The translations under genes were made by a program, and so were the position numbers. Shown here in pieces: positions 43,664 through 51,889 of a DNA stretch of 64,000 bases. The DNA is from DASWOJ01 sp964242325 (GTDB taxonomy: Bacteria > Pseudomonadota > Alphaproteobacteria > Acetobacterales > Acetobacteraceae): positions 7,694 to 71,693 of the forward strand of contig CAXTCI010000002.1 in NCBI GenBank assembly GCA_964242325.1, read 5' to 3'. Under the pieces are notes generated by a model that ran no database searches, had not been told where the DNA came from, and saw only the letters and a list, made by a program, of their open reading frames with translations. The stretch's first letter is position 1. Each line of letters starts with the position of its first letter.

Positions 43664-44890
43664 ACTCGAATGATTTCGAACCCTGCTTCTACGCCACCCC
43701 TCTCATCGTACGGCGCCCATGCCGCCGAACTCGCCTTATGCCTTGGAGCATTTGCCCTTGGCGTCAGTGAGTTCGCGGCCATGGGGCTGTTGCCCCAGGT
43801 AGCCGCGGAAGCGGGTGTCTCGGTGTCGAGGGGCGGGCTTACGATCAGCGCCTATGCCGTGGGCGTTGTCTTTGGTGCACCCCTTATCTCCTTGACCTTC
43901 ACCCGCTGCCCTCGGCGCCCGCTGCTGATTGGCCTCGCGCTGCTGATCGCCTTCGGCAACCTTGCAACCGCCTTTGCACCGGACTTCCTCAGCATTACCG
44001 CTGCACGCCTCGTCGCGGGCCTGCCACATGGCGCATATCTCGGCACGTCTGCCATGGTGGCCGCGTCCCTGGTGCCGCCTGACCGGCGTGCTAGTGCCGT
44101 GGCGCGGGTCATCCTCGGTCTCAGCGTCGCGAACCTGCTGGGCGTGCCCTTGGCGACTTGGCTCGGACAGGTCGCGGGGTGGCGCGTCGTGTTTGGCGTC
44201 GTTGCCGCACTGGCGCTGACCACCGCCCTCCTGATCCGTTTCTTCCTACCCGTCGNNNNNNNNNNTGGCGCCGGGCAAGCAGTCGGCATCAGACGTGAGA
44301 TGGCGGCCATGCTGCACCCACGGGTCCTGCTGGCCCTTGCTACCGCTGCCATCGGGTTCGGCGGCATGTTTGCGATCTACAGCTACATCGCACCCACGCT
44401 CACCGAGGTGACCAGGGTCCACGAAGCGATGGTGCCAGTCCTGCTCGCCATCTTTGGCCTTGGAATGATCGTGGGGAACATGGCTGGCGGCTGGATGGCG
44501 GACCGGGGCGTCATGCGCGCGATCGGGGTGACAATGGCGCTGAGCATGGTGGCGCAGGCGTTCTTCTTCTTCACTCCGATTAGCCTCCCTGCCGTCACAA
44601 TCAATATCTTCCTGATCGGAGCCACTAGCATGGGGCTTGGACCCGCTCTACAGACGCGTCTTTTGGATGTGGCGCCCGACGCCCAGATGCTGGCGGCCTC
44701 GCTTAATCACTCCGCTTTCAATGTAGCCAACGCTCTCGGAGCCTGGCTCGGCGGGGCAGTGATTGCAGCGGGCTTTGGGTGGACTTCGACCGGGGTAGTT
44801 GGGGCGATGCTCACTCTTGCGGGATTGGCGGTCTTTGCTGTGTCCTATGTTGTCGAACGTCTTCCATATGCTGTGCCCTCGAAAGCATGA
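43658..44890 (+). CDS. MFS transporter, DHA1/AraJ-like exporter (contains a 10-N gap)
   Basis: A 410-residue 12-helix drug-efflux-type MFS protein. ALCLGAFALGVSEFAAMGLLPQVAAEAG is the DHA1 opening, and RLVAGLPHGAYLGTSAMVAAS and LNHSAFNVANALGAWLGG are the AraJ/Cmr family signatures. The frame continues across the ten undetermined bases at 44256-44265, between RFFLPV and GAGQ. The family exports arabinose, chloramphenicol or other small molecules; the substrate here is unknown. A repressor-like palindrome spans its start. Confidence 0.9.
   Translation: MDTRMISNPASTPPLSSYGAHAAELALCLGAFALGVSEFAAMGLLPQVAAEAGVSVSRGGLTISAYAVGVVFGAPLISLTFTRCPRRPLLIGLALLIAFGNLATAFAPDFLSITAARLVAGLPHGAYLGTSAMVAASLVPPDRRASAVARVILGLSVANLLGVPLATWLGQVAGWRVVFGVVAALALTTALLIRFFLPVXXXXGAGQAVGIRREMAAMLHPRVLLALATAAIGFGGMFAIYSYIAPTLTEVTRVHEAMVPVLLAIFGLGMIVGNMAGGWMADRGVMRAIGVTMALSMVAQAFFFFTPISLPAVTINIFLIGATSMGLGPALQTRLLDVAPDAQMLAASLNHSAFNVANALGAWLGGAVIAAGFGWTSTGVVGAMLTLAGLAVFAVSYVVERLPYAVPSKA
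44256..44265. other. Assembly gap (10 N)
   Basis: Ten undetermined bases in the loop between the two halves of the MFS transporter. The frame is preserved with this length, so it may be accurate or nearly so. Confidence 0.95.
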
Positions 44891-44991
44891 TGGTTCCTCC
44901 GGGCTGGCCGTTACGCAGCCCTTCTGTGCTCCAGTGTCCGGGAAACCTGCGCTCTGATTAACAACACGGCACGGCCCCAGCCTGTCCCGTA

Positions 44992-46017
44992 TCAGACTGG
45001 CGGCGGGTTGCGTTCGGCGAAGCCGCGCTGGTGCCAGTAGGGATAGGGCAGCGTGACGGTGCTGGCCTCGTCGAGCCGGGACACTTGCTCAGGCGCGAGC
45101 GTCCAGCCCACGGCTCCCAGGTTCTGCCGCAACTGCGCCTCGTCGCGTGCGCCGACGACGACGGTGGCGACTGTGGGCCGCTGCAACAGCCAGTTCAGCG
45201 CGACTTGCGGCACCGTCTTGCCCGCTTCCTCCGCCACCGCGTCGAGCGCCTCCATCACCCGGAACAGGTATTCATCGTCCACAGGAGGTCCGAATTCGGC
45301 CGTCTTGTGCAGCCGGCTGGCCTCGGGCAAGGGCTGCCCACGCCGGATTTTACCCGTCAGCCGCCCCCAGCCGAGCGGGCTCCACACCACCGCGCCCACG
45401 CCCTGGTCGAGGCCGAGCGGCATCAACTCCCACTCGTAGTCGCGGCCGATCAGGGAATAGTAGGTTTGATTGGCCACATAACGCGGCCAGCCGTGGCGGT
45501 CGGCGGCGGCCAGCGACTTCATAAGGTGCCAACCCGAGAAGTTCGAAACGCCGATGTAGCGTATCTTGCCCGCACGCACGAGGTCGTCGAGGGTGGACAG
45601 CACCTCCTCAACCGGCGTCACGGCGTCGAAGCCGTGCAACTGGAACAGGTCGATGTGGTCGGTCCCGAGCCGCCGCAATGCCGCTTCGCAGGCTTGTACG
45701 AGGTGGTGGCGCGAAGAGCCCACCTCGTTCGGCCCGGCGCCCGAGCGGAACGTGGCCTTGGTGGAGATGATCACCTGGTTCCGCCGCCCCTTGATCGCCT
45801 CGCCCAGGATCTCCTCCGCCGCACCTCCGGAGTAGACATCGGCGCTATCGAACATGGTCAGCCCGGCGTCGAGGCAGATGTCCACCAGGCGCGTCGCCGC
45901 GGCAGCGTCGGTGCTGCCCCAGGCCGCAAACAGCTCGCCCCGGCCACCGAATGTGCCGGTTCCGAAGCTCAAGACGGGCACCGTGAAGCCGGACGCGCCC
46001 AATCTTCTGTATTCCAT
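44992..46017 (-). CDS. Aldo/keto reductase (AKR)
   Basis: A 341-residue NADPH-dependent reductase. The catalytic residues lie in MFDSADVYSGG (Asp, Tyr), VIISTKATF (Lys) and IDLFQLHGFD (His), and cofactor binding is seen in ATVVVGARDEAQLRQNLGAV. ATG 46017 is preferred because GGAG lies eight bases upstream, while the ATG at 46023 would be too close to it. It resembles the reductase at 19906-20961. The adjacent genes give no clue to the substrate. Confidence 0.92.
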   Translation of the reverse strand: MEYRRLGASGFTVPVLSFGTGTFGGRGELFAAWGSTDAAAATRLVDICLDAGLTMFDSADVYSGGAAEEILGEAIKGRRNQVIISTKATFRSGAGPNEVGSSRHHLVQACEAALRRLGTDHIDLFQLHGFDAVTPVEEVLSTLDDLVRAGKIRYIGVSNFSGWHLMKSLAAADRHGWPRYVANQTYYSLIGRDYEWELMPLGLDQGVGAVVWSPLGWGRLTGKIRRGQPLPEASRLHKTAEFGPPVDDEYLFRVMEALDAVAEEAGKTVPQVALNWLLQRPTVATVVVGARDEAQLRQNLGAVGWTLAPEQVSRLDEASTVTLPYPYWHQRGFAERNPPPV

Positions 46018-46347
46018 AGTCATACTCCTCGCCGTGTGGGCGGTCGCGAATCCCGCCCCGGCAAGCGAGAACGGGCGTGCCGGCGCTCGGTTCAATTTTG
46101 CCGCCGCGGGCAAGAGCTGGCACCGTCCCAGCCGGTCGTGCAACGGCCGCGGCGCATATGTTCAAGGTCGAGCGATCGCGCCCAAGCCAGGTGTCGCCAA
46201 GGGCGTGCCGAGCATCTGCATCGGCATTTCGGATGCCCTCAGCACGTCACCACGCACCTGCCGCCGCCAGGTGAACAGCCAACTCGCGCACACTCCGGGG
46301 CGGGCCGTGACCGGCAAGACCCCAAGACTAGGGCAAGGCGGTCGGCA
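46018..46347. other. Intergenic region without recognised features
   Basis: These 330 bp between the aldo/keto reductase start and the phosphotransferase-like stop show no supported gene, RNA or repeat. Confidence 0.4.
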
Positions 46348-47427
46348 TCAGATCCGCTCCGCCAGCGCCCAAGCGGCCTCGGCCAGCACCCGGAACTTGT
46401 TGCCGATGACCATTGCGCCCGCATCCGCCGCGTTGCCGTCCAGCGCCCGGCGATACACGCCGGCCGCAATCGCCGCCCAGCGGAACAAGGAGAACACTAC
46501 GAAGAAGTCCAGCGCCGGCACCCCGTCCCGCCCGGTGCGGCGGCAGTAGGCGGCGACATAGGACGCCTCGTCCGGGATGCCCGGCGCATCGGCGCCCACC
46601 AAGCCCTCGATGGCCACCGGCAGGCGCCAGGGGATGCAGTTGTAGGCCAGGTCGGCCAACGGATGCCCCAGGGTGGACAGCTCCCAGTCCAGCACGGCCA
46701 CCACCCGCGGCTCGGTGGGATGGAAGATCAGGTTGCCCAGGCGGAAGTCGCCGTGGGCGATGGCCGTCTCGTCGGCCGCTGGCACGTGGGCCGGCAGCCA
46801 GGCCATCAGCCGGTCCATCTCCGGCACGTCCCCGGCGTTGGAGGCGACATACTGCCGGCTCCATCGCTCGATCTGCCGGGCGACGTAGGCCTGCGGGCGG
46901 CCGAAGCCCTCCAGCCCCGCGGCCTGCCAGTCCACGCTGTGCAACGCCGCCAGCACCCGGTTCATGTCGTCATACATCGCGGCGCGGTCCGCGGGCGGCA
47001 GGCCGGGCAGCGCGCGGTTGTTGAACACCCGGCCCGGCACGTGGGCCATGACGTAGAACGGGGTGCCGACCACGCCCTCGTCCATGCTCAGCAGCAGCAT
47101 CGGCGCGACCGGCACCGCCGACCCCGCCAGCGCCGCCTGCACCCGGTATTCGCGGTCCACCGCATGCGCCGAGGGCAGCAGCGTCCCCGGTGGCTTCTTG
47201 CGCAGCACATACTCGGCGCCGGGGGTGTGCAGGTGATAGGTCGGGTTGGACTGCCCGCCCTGGAACTGCCGGACCGTGAGCGGCCCGGCGAACCCAGGCA
47301 GTTCGCGCGCCAGATAGGCCGCCAGCCGGGCCTCATCCAACAGGTGGTTGGCCAGGGGGGCGACCAGCGTCGGCACCCCCGGCTGCGTCGCCATTGCGCC
47401 GGCTGTCATCTGCGGGACGTCCATCAT
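46348..47427 (-). CDS. Phosphotransferase-fold protein (APH/choline kinase family, ACAD10/11-like)
   Basis: A 359-residue kinase-like protein. The catalytic loop is AIAHGDFRLGNLIFHP (Asp and Asn), the metal-binding segment VLDWELSTLGHPLADLAY, and YVLRKKPPGTLLPSAHAVDREYRV contains the nucleotide Lys. These patterns are those of the phosphotransferases that accompany acyl-CoA dehydrogenases and are fused to them in animal ACAD10/ACAD11. It starts directly after the dehydrogenase stop. It may phosphorylate a hydroxyacyl substrate before elimination. Confidence 0.88.
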   Translation of the reverse strand: MMDVPQMTAGAMATQPGVPTLVAPLANHLLDEARLAAYLARELPGFAGPLTVRQFQGGQSNPTYHLHTPGAEYVLRKKPPGTLLPSAHAVDREYRVQAALAGSAVPVAPMLLLSMDEGVVGTPFYVMAHVPGRVFNNRALPGLPPADRAAMYDDMNRVLAALHSVDWQAAGLEGFGRPQAYVARQIERWSRQYVASNAGDVPEMDRLMAWLPAHVPAADETAIAHGDFRLGNLIFHPTEPRVVAVLDWELSTLGHPLADLAYNCIPWRLPVAIEGLVGADAPGIPDEASYVAAYCRRTGRDGVPALDFFVVFSLFRWAAIAAGVYRRALDGNAADAGAMVIGNKFRVLAEAAWALAERI

Positions 47428-48666
47428 CTACTCGGCGGCCATGCTGTTCGGCCGGGCCGGCTTGTACTTCGCCAGCTCCAGCCGTCCGAGCTGGTGACGG
47501 TGCACCTCGTCCGGCCCGTCCACGATCCGCATCGTGCGGGCGGTGGCATACATCCTCGCCAAGCCGAAATCGTCCGACACGCCGCCGGCGCCGTGCATCT
47601 GCACCGCCCAGTCCAGCACCTGGCAGGCCATGTTGGGGATAGACACCTTGATCTCGGCGATCTCGCGCCGGGCTTCCTTGTTGCCCACCGTGTCCATCTT
47701 CCAGGCGGCATGCAGCACCAGCAGGCGGCACTGGTCTATCATGATGCGGCTGTTGGCGATCCGCTCCATCGTCACGCCCTGCTCTGCCAGCGGCTTGCCG
47801 AAGGGGTGCCGGGCCAGGGAGCGCTTGCACATCATCTCCAGCGCCCGCTCGGCCAGGCCGATGGTCCGCATGCAGTGGTGGATGCGCCCCGGCCCAAGCC
47901 GCCCTTGGGCAATCTCGAAGCCGCGGCCCTCGCCGAGCAGGATGCTCTCCGCCGGCACGCGCACGTCCTCGAAGGTGATCTCGGCATGGCCGTGCGGCGC
48001 GTCGTCATAGCCGAACACCGGCAGCGTCCGCAGCACCGTCACTCCCGGCGTGTCGCGCGGCACCAGGATCATGGATTGCTGGCGGTGCTTGTCCGTGTTG
48101 GCCGGGTCGGTCTTGCCCATGACGATCAGGACGGCGCAGCGCGGGTCGCCGGCGCCGGACGACCACCACTTGCGGCCATTGATGACGTAGTCGCCGCCGC
48201 GCCGCTCGATCCGCATCTCGATGTTGGTTGCGTCCGACGACGCCACCTCCGGCTCCGTCATGCAGAACGCCGAGCGTATCTCCCCCTCCAGCAGCGGCGC
48301 CAGCCAGCGGGCCTTCTGCGCCTCGGTCCCATACAGCTCCAGGGTTTCCATGTTGCCGGTGTCGGGGGCGGAGCAGTTGAACACCTCGGACGCCCACTGC
48401 ACCCGGCCCATGATCTCGGCCAAGGGGGCGTATTCCAGGTTGGTCAGCCCGGCGCCGCGGCCGCTATGGGCCAGGAACAGGTTCCACAAGCCCTCGCGCT
48501 TGGCCACCTGCTTCAGCTCCTGCACCACCGGCACCGGCTGCCAGCGGTCGGCCGCGCCGACCAGTTGGGCAATATAGGTTTTCTCGTTGGGGTGGATGTG
48601 CTCGTCCATGAAGGCGAACAGGCGGGCCTGCAGCCGCTGGACCTTGTCCGAGAACGCAAATTCCAT
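47428..48666 (-). CDS. Acyl-CoA dehydrogenase
   Basis: A 412-residue FAD enzyme. FCMTEPEVASSDATNIEMRI (about 137-156) is the FAD/substrate signature, WWSSGAGDPRCAVLIVMGK continues the middle domain, RIHHCMRTIGLAERALEMM begins the helical C-domain, and QVLDWAVQMHGAGGVSDDFGLARMY holds the second signature. ATG 48666 has a GGAGGAAA site. The frame is open further upstream without homology. It pairs with the phosphotransferase-fold protein, suggesting a 3- or 4-hydroxyacyl-CoA route as in ACAD10/11 systems (inference). Confidence 0.94.
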   Translation of the reverse strand: MEFAFSDKVQRLQARLFAFMDEHIHPNEKTYIAQLVGAADRWQPVPVVQELKQVAKREGLWNLFLAHSGRGAGLTNLEYAPLAEIMGRVQWASEVFNCSAPDTGNMETLELYGTEAQKARWLAPLLEGEIRSAFCMTEPEVASSDATNIEMRIERRGGDYVINGRKWWSSGAGDPRCAVLIVMGKTDPANTDKHRQQSMILVPRDTPGVTVLRTLPVFGYDDAPHGHAEITFEDVRVPAESILLGEGRGFEIAQGRLGPGRIHHCMRTIGLAERALEMMCKRSLARHPFGKPLAEQGVTMERIANSRIMIDQCRLLVLHAAWKMDTVGNKEARREIAEIKVSIPNMACQVLDWAVQMHGAGGVSDDFGLARMYATARTMRIVDGPDEVHRHQLGRLELAKYKPARPNSMAAE

Positions 48667-49110
48667 CGTTTCCTCCGTGGGTGCCCTGTTCAGCTTGGGA
48701 CTGCCGCCCCTTACGCCAGGTGCAACTGCTTCATGGCCAATGGGTAAGCGCAGGCCCTTGCCGAGGCAATCAACTTCAAGCAGTCCTCCCTGCGCCTGCC
48801 GCCGCATCCTCCCGCCAGGCCGAGGCAAGGGTCTCACCTTCGGCCCTCGATTGGCTGGCACGCAGCATCGCGCGAATCCGGCGTGACGACCAGCACCCCG
48901 GTTGCGTTTTCCGGGTCCTGCGGCCCGGCCTCGCCTGCGTCGGCCCGGCAGCCCGGGTCTTGGATGCCCGGTGTAGAAGTGTACGTAAACAGGCGTGGCA
49001 ACCTGCGCCGGGAGTTGGCAGTTGTGTCCCTGTAGCAACTGGCTTGTACGTCATCCTTGATCCAGGCAGGGCTTTACGAGCAGCATCCAAGGCAACCGAC
49101 AGGAGACTTC
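48667..49110. other. Divergent intergenic region
   Basis: These 444 bp separate the leftward dehydrogenase operon from the rightward small-protein operon. No gene is supported. Promoters for both should lie here; the AGGAG site of the next gene is at 49100-49104. Confidence 0.4.
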
Positions 49111-49395
49111 ATGCGCATCATCCTCACGATCGCCGCCGTTGCGGCACTTGCCGCCCCGGCCCTGGCACAGACGGCCCCACAGCCTCCGGTCAAGCACGCC
49201 CGCATGCGCCATGCGCACGCCCAGCCTGCCTCCTCCCCCGGAACCCCGCTCGACCGCGGCCCCTTCACGCCCGAGGCAAACCGCGCCTACCAGGGCGGCG
49301 GCGTCATCCTACAGGGCGCACCCGGCGCCCCGGCTCCTATGCCGGCGCCGACCCCGCCGGGTCAGGCGCCCGTCAACTCGGTTCCGGTGCGGTGA
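49111..49395 (+). CDS. Small secreted Pro-rich protein
   Basis: A 94-residue protein with a Sec signal peptide (MRIILTIAAVAALAAPALAQ) and an AGGAG ribosome-binding site. The mature part is rich in Pro, Ala and His (VKHARMRHAHAQPA) and contains FTPEANRAYQGGGVILQG. No catalytic motif is seen. It is probably periplasmic. Its stop overlaps the GTG of the following lipoprotein gene. Confidence 0.65.
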   Translation: MRIILTIAAVAALAAPALAQTAPQPPVKHARMRHAHAQPASSPGTPLDRGPFTPEANRAYQGGGVILQGAPGAPAPMPAPTPPGQAPVNSVPVR

Positions 49396-49565
49396 GGCTG
49401 CCCCGGGCCGCACTGCTCCTGGCAGTCGCGATTCCCCTTGCCCTGAGCGGTTGCGGCGTGGTGGCGCTGCCATTCCGCGCCGCCGGAGACGTGATCGAGG
49501 CGGTTCCGATTGTCGGCAAGCCCATCGGTGCGCCTATTCACGCCGTGGGCGACGCAATAGACTGA
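49392..49565 (+). CDS. Very small lipoprotein
   Basis: A 57-residue protein starting at GTG (GTGA overlap). The signal peptide ends in a lipobox, LALSGC. The mature peptide GVVALPFRAAGDVIEAVPIVGKPIGAPIHAVGDAID resembles a family of tiny repeat-like lipoproteins with ALPFRxxGDVxxxVPxVG motifs found next to unrelated genes. Its function is unknown. The DUF3445 gene starts 48 bp downstream. Confidence 0.7.
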   Translation: MRLPRAALLLAVAIPLALSGCGVVALPFRAAGDVIEAVPIVGKPIGAPIHAVGDAID

Positions 49566-49613
49566 TTTGTGGGCTGTAACGGTTGGATGGGCAAACCCGG
49601 TCCGGATGGCGGC

Positions 49614-50555
49614 ATGACGGTCGATACGACATGCCGCCTCCCAGGTTTGCCCACTGAGGCGCTCTATCTTCCGTTCGATGCGGGCCCGCACCGCATGATG
49701 TTGGGGCTGGTTTCCCGCCCTGAAGATGAGTTGATCGAGTTGGACGAGCGCTACCCGGCCGAACTGGCGGAGCGCCGCACCCTTCTCGACCATCGTCATG
49801 CGGAGGTGTTCGCGGTAACCGCCGGGTCGGAGTTGGCACGGCAGGAAGCCTTGGACCGCCTGGTCGGCTTGCTGCCGGAACGCTACCCAAGCCATTTCAG
49901 GCGCGACGGAAATTCGTTGTGCAACTGCCTGACCGGGGAGCGCTGGAACCTGGCGGACCCGCCCTATGACCCGCTGGAACTGGCGGGACGACTGGTTCAG
50001 GAGGATTTGTGCCTGATCGGCGTCGAGGAGGGCGTCCCGGTTCTACGTGCCGCCGTGCTGTGCGCCCCTAGCCGCTGGCGCCTGCACGAGAAGATTGGCC
50101 GTCCCCTGGCAGACATCCACGACCGGGTGCCGCTGTATGCCGGCACTCTTGCGACACCGGTGGACCGCTTCATGCGCCACCTCAAGCCCGGTAAGCTGAC
50201 GGAGCGGCTGAACTGGTCCGTCACCGATGACCCCGCGCTGTTCCAGATCGAGGGCAAGCACCGCACCGGGCTCGACCCGTCCTTCACGGCGGCAAATGCC
50301 GGCGAGCTGCTGTTCCTGAGGGTGGAGCGGCAGACGCTGAGCCGCCTGCCCCAGAGTGGTTTCGTGCTGTTCACCATTCGGGTCTACACCTATCCGCTGT
50401 CCCGCGTCGCCGCCCAGCCCGGCGCCGCCGCGCGCCTGGGCGAGGCCGTGCGGGCAATGCCGGAGGCAATGGCGGCCTATAAGAGTCTGCCGCCGTTCCG
50501 GGCGGCGCTGCTCGGCTTCCTCGATGGACCGGCCCGAGGCGGGGTGTCCCGATGA
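49614..50555 (+). CDS. DUF3445 heme-dependent oxidative N-demethylase-like protein
   Basis: A 313-residue cytosolic protein. SRWRLHEKIGRPLADIHDRVP, YAGTLATPVDRFMRHLKPG, and ERLNWSVTDDPALFQ match DUF3445, represented by heme-dependent oxidative N-demethylase and dimethylamine monooxygenase. FLRVERQTLSRLPQSGFVLFTIRVY is the conserved C-terminal section. ATG 49614 has a GGATGG site; an upstream GTG is possible. It shares ATGA with the SoxA-like gene, an unusual partnership. Confidence 0.88.
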   Translation: MTVDTTCRLPGLPTEALYLPFDAGPHRMMLGLVSRPEDELIELDERYPAELAERRTLLDHRHAEVFAVTAGSELARQEALDRLVGLLPERYPSHFRRDGNSLCNCLTGERWNLADPPYDPLELAGRLVQEDLCLIGVEEGVPVLRAAVLCAPSRWRLHEKIGRPLADIHDRVPLYAGTLATPVDRFMRHLKPGKLTERLNWSVTDDPALFQIEGKHRTGLDPSFTAANAGELLFLRVERQTLSRLPQSGFVLFTIRVYTYPLSRVAAQPGAAARLGEAVRAMPEAMAAYKSLPPFRAALLGFLDGPARGGVSR

Positions 50556-51385
50556 TCAGGCGCAGACCGGCGGATGGCGCTGCGCTGATCCGCCCTACGA
50601 TGCGGAGGGGGGCGCGGCTGCAAGGACTCAAGGCGGCTGGGCTAGGCCTGCTGCTTCTCGCCGCGGCACCTGGCGCACCCCGCAGCGGCTATGACGACGC
50701 CTCCCCTGCCGTGCAGGCCATGCAGGACGATGATGGCGCCAACCCGGCCATGCTGTGGGTCGCCAACGGCCGTGCCCTGTGGGACCAGCCTGCCGGCCCG
50801 CGGAACCAAAGCTGCGCCGCCTGCCATGGGCCGCCCGAGACAATGCGCGGCGTCGCCGCCCGGCTCCCCGCTTGGGACGCCGCGCTCGGGCAGGCGATGA
50901 CGCTGGAGGCCCGGATCAACTGGAGCCGCACCCAGCACCAGGGCGCCCTTGCCCTGCCGGAAGAAGGTGACGACCTACTGGCCTTGACTGCCCTGATCGG
51001 GCTGCAATCCCGCGGGATGCCGGTTCAGGTGGACGGCTCCGGCCCGGCCGCTACGGCGTTGGAGCAGGGCCGGACGCTGTTCAACACGCGTATGGGACAG
51101 CTCGACTTGTCATGCGCCGACTGCCACGAACCGCGTGACCAGGGAGGGCTGGCCGGCGACCGCCTGGGCGGGGCACGCATCCCGGAAGGCCGGGTCAACG
51201 CCTACCCGATCTACCGGCTGGAATGGCAGGGCGTGGGGTCCCTGCTCCGCCGCATACACAACTGCATGACCGGCGTGCGGTCCGAACCGTTCCCGGCGGC
51301 AAGCGTGGAGATGGCGGTGCTGCGCCTGTATCTCGGCTGGCGCTCGAACGGGATGCCGGTGGAAACGCCGGGGGTGCGGCCCTAA
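50552..51385 (+). CDS. soxA: Diheme cytochrome c SoxA-like (orphan)
   Basis: A 277-residue protein with a hydrophobic export segment (about 25-40). It has two heme-binding sites, CAACH (Cys88-His92) and CADCH (Cys188-His192), and the SoxA active-site region YRLEWQGVGSLLRRIHNCMTGVRSE with Cys238. The C-terminal LYLGWRSNGMPVETPGVRP is also SoxA-typical. SoxA with SoxX attaches thiosulfate to SoxY. No soxX, Y, Z, B or C is present in the window. The start overlaps the DUF3445 stop. Confidence 0.9.
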   Translation: MIRRRPADGAALIRPTMRRGARLQGLKAAGLGLLLLAAAPGAPRSGYDDASPAVQAMQDDDGANPAMLWVANGRALWDQPAGPRNQSCAACHGPPETMRGVAARLPAWDAALGQAMTLEARINWSRTQHQGALALPEEGDDLLALTALIGLQSRGMPVQVDGSGPAATALEQGRTLFNTRMGQLDLSCADCHEPRDQGGLAGDRLGGARIPEGRVNAYPIYRLEWQGVGSLLRRIHNCMTGVRSEPFPAASVEMAVLRLYLGWRSNGMPVETPGVRP

Positions 51386-51474
51386 GCAAACCCCTGGAGG
51401 TTTGCGCACAGATGAAAGGCTAAGCAGGCTGGCACGATTGCAGGCCATCTGTGTGACAGGCAGCGCAGGCCCGC

Positions 51475-51840
51475 TTAATCCTTGAGCGGGTCGTGCCCCC
51501 AGTTCATCAGCGAGTGCCGCCAGCGCGTATCGGTCACGTCGCCATGCGGCCGCTGCACGATGTGGCGGTGGACGTAGCCGATCACCTTCCGCATCGCCGC
51601 CAGGTCGTCGTCGGTCAGGTCCTCGGATTTTGCGGCCTTCAACTCCAGGATGCGGCGGCCCATGCCGTGGCCGACCGACTCTTCCCCGCCCTCGTGCGAC
51701 ACCCGCTCGCCCTCCGGGGTCATACCGACGGATTGGCTGTCGGGGCTGTCCAGCCACTTGCCGAGCGCGGCGGGGGTCATATTCACGATGCGCTTGAACT
51801 CGGCCAGGGTTTCGGTGCGGTCGTGGGGATGTGCGGTCAT
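51475..51840 (-). CDS. DUF3140 protein
   Basis: A 121-residue soluble protein with a GAGGAGG ribosome-binding site. FKRIVNMTPAALGKWLDSPDSQSVG, EESVGHGMGRRILELKAAK and GDVTDTRWRHSLMNWGHDP are the family-defining segments. DUF3140 proteins are small, helical and of unknown function. The TonB-dependent receptor stop lies 49 bp upstream on the same strand, so read-through is possible. Confidence 0.88.
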   Translation of the reverse strand: MTAHPHDRTETLAEFKRIVNMTPAALGKWLDSPDSQSVGMTPEGERVSHEGGEESVGHGMGRRILELKAAKSEDLTDDDLAAMRKVIGYVHRHIVQRPHGDVTDTRWRHSLMNWGHDPLKD

Positions 51841-51889
51841 GATTTGCCTCCTCGGGACGCCGGCCAGAACGGCGGCAAGTGCCGCAGGT

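Noticed and set aside
45031..48747. A 1238-codon open frame on the plus strand
   Set aside because: It runs antisense to an aldo/keto reductase, a phosphotransferase-fold protein and an acyl-CoA dehydrogenase, all with clear motifs. Its translation is low-complexity (His, Arg, Gln, Val) and lacks domains. Long antisense frames are expected in GC-rich DNA.
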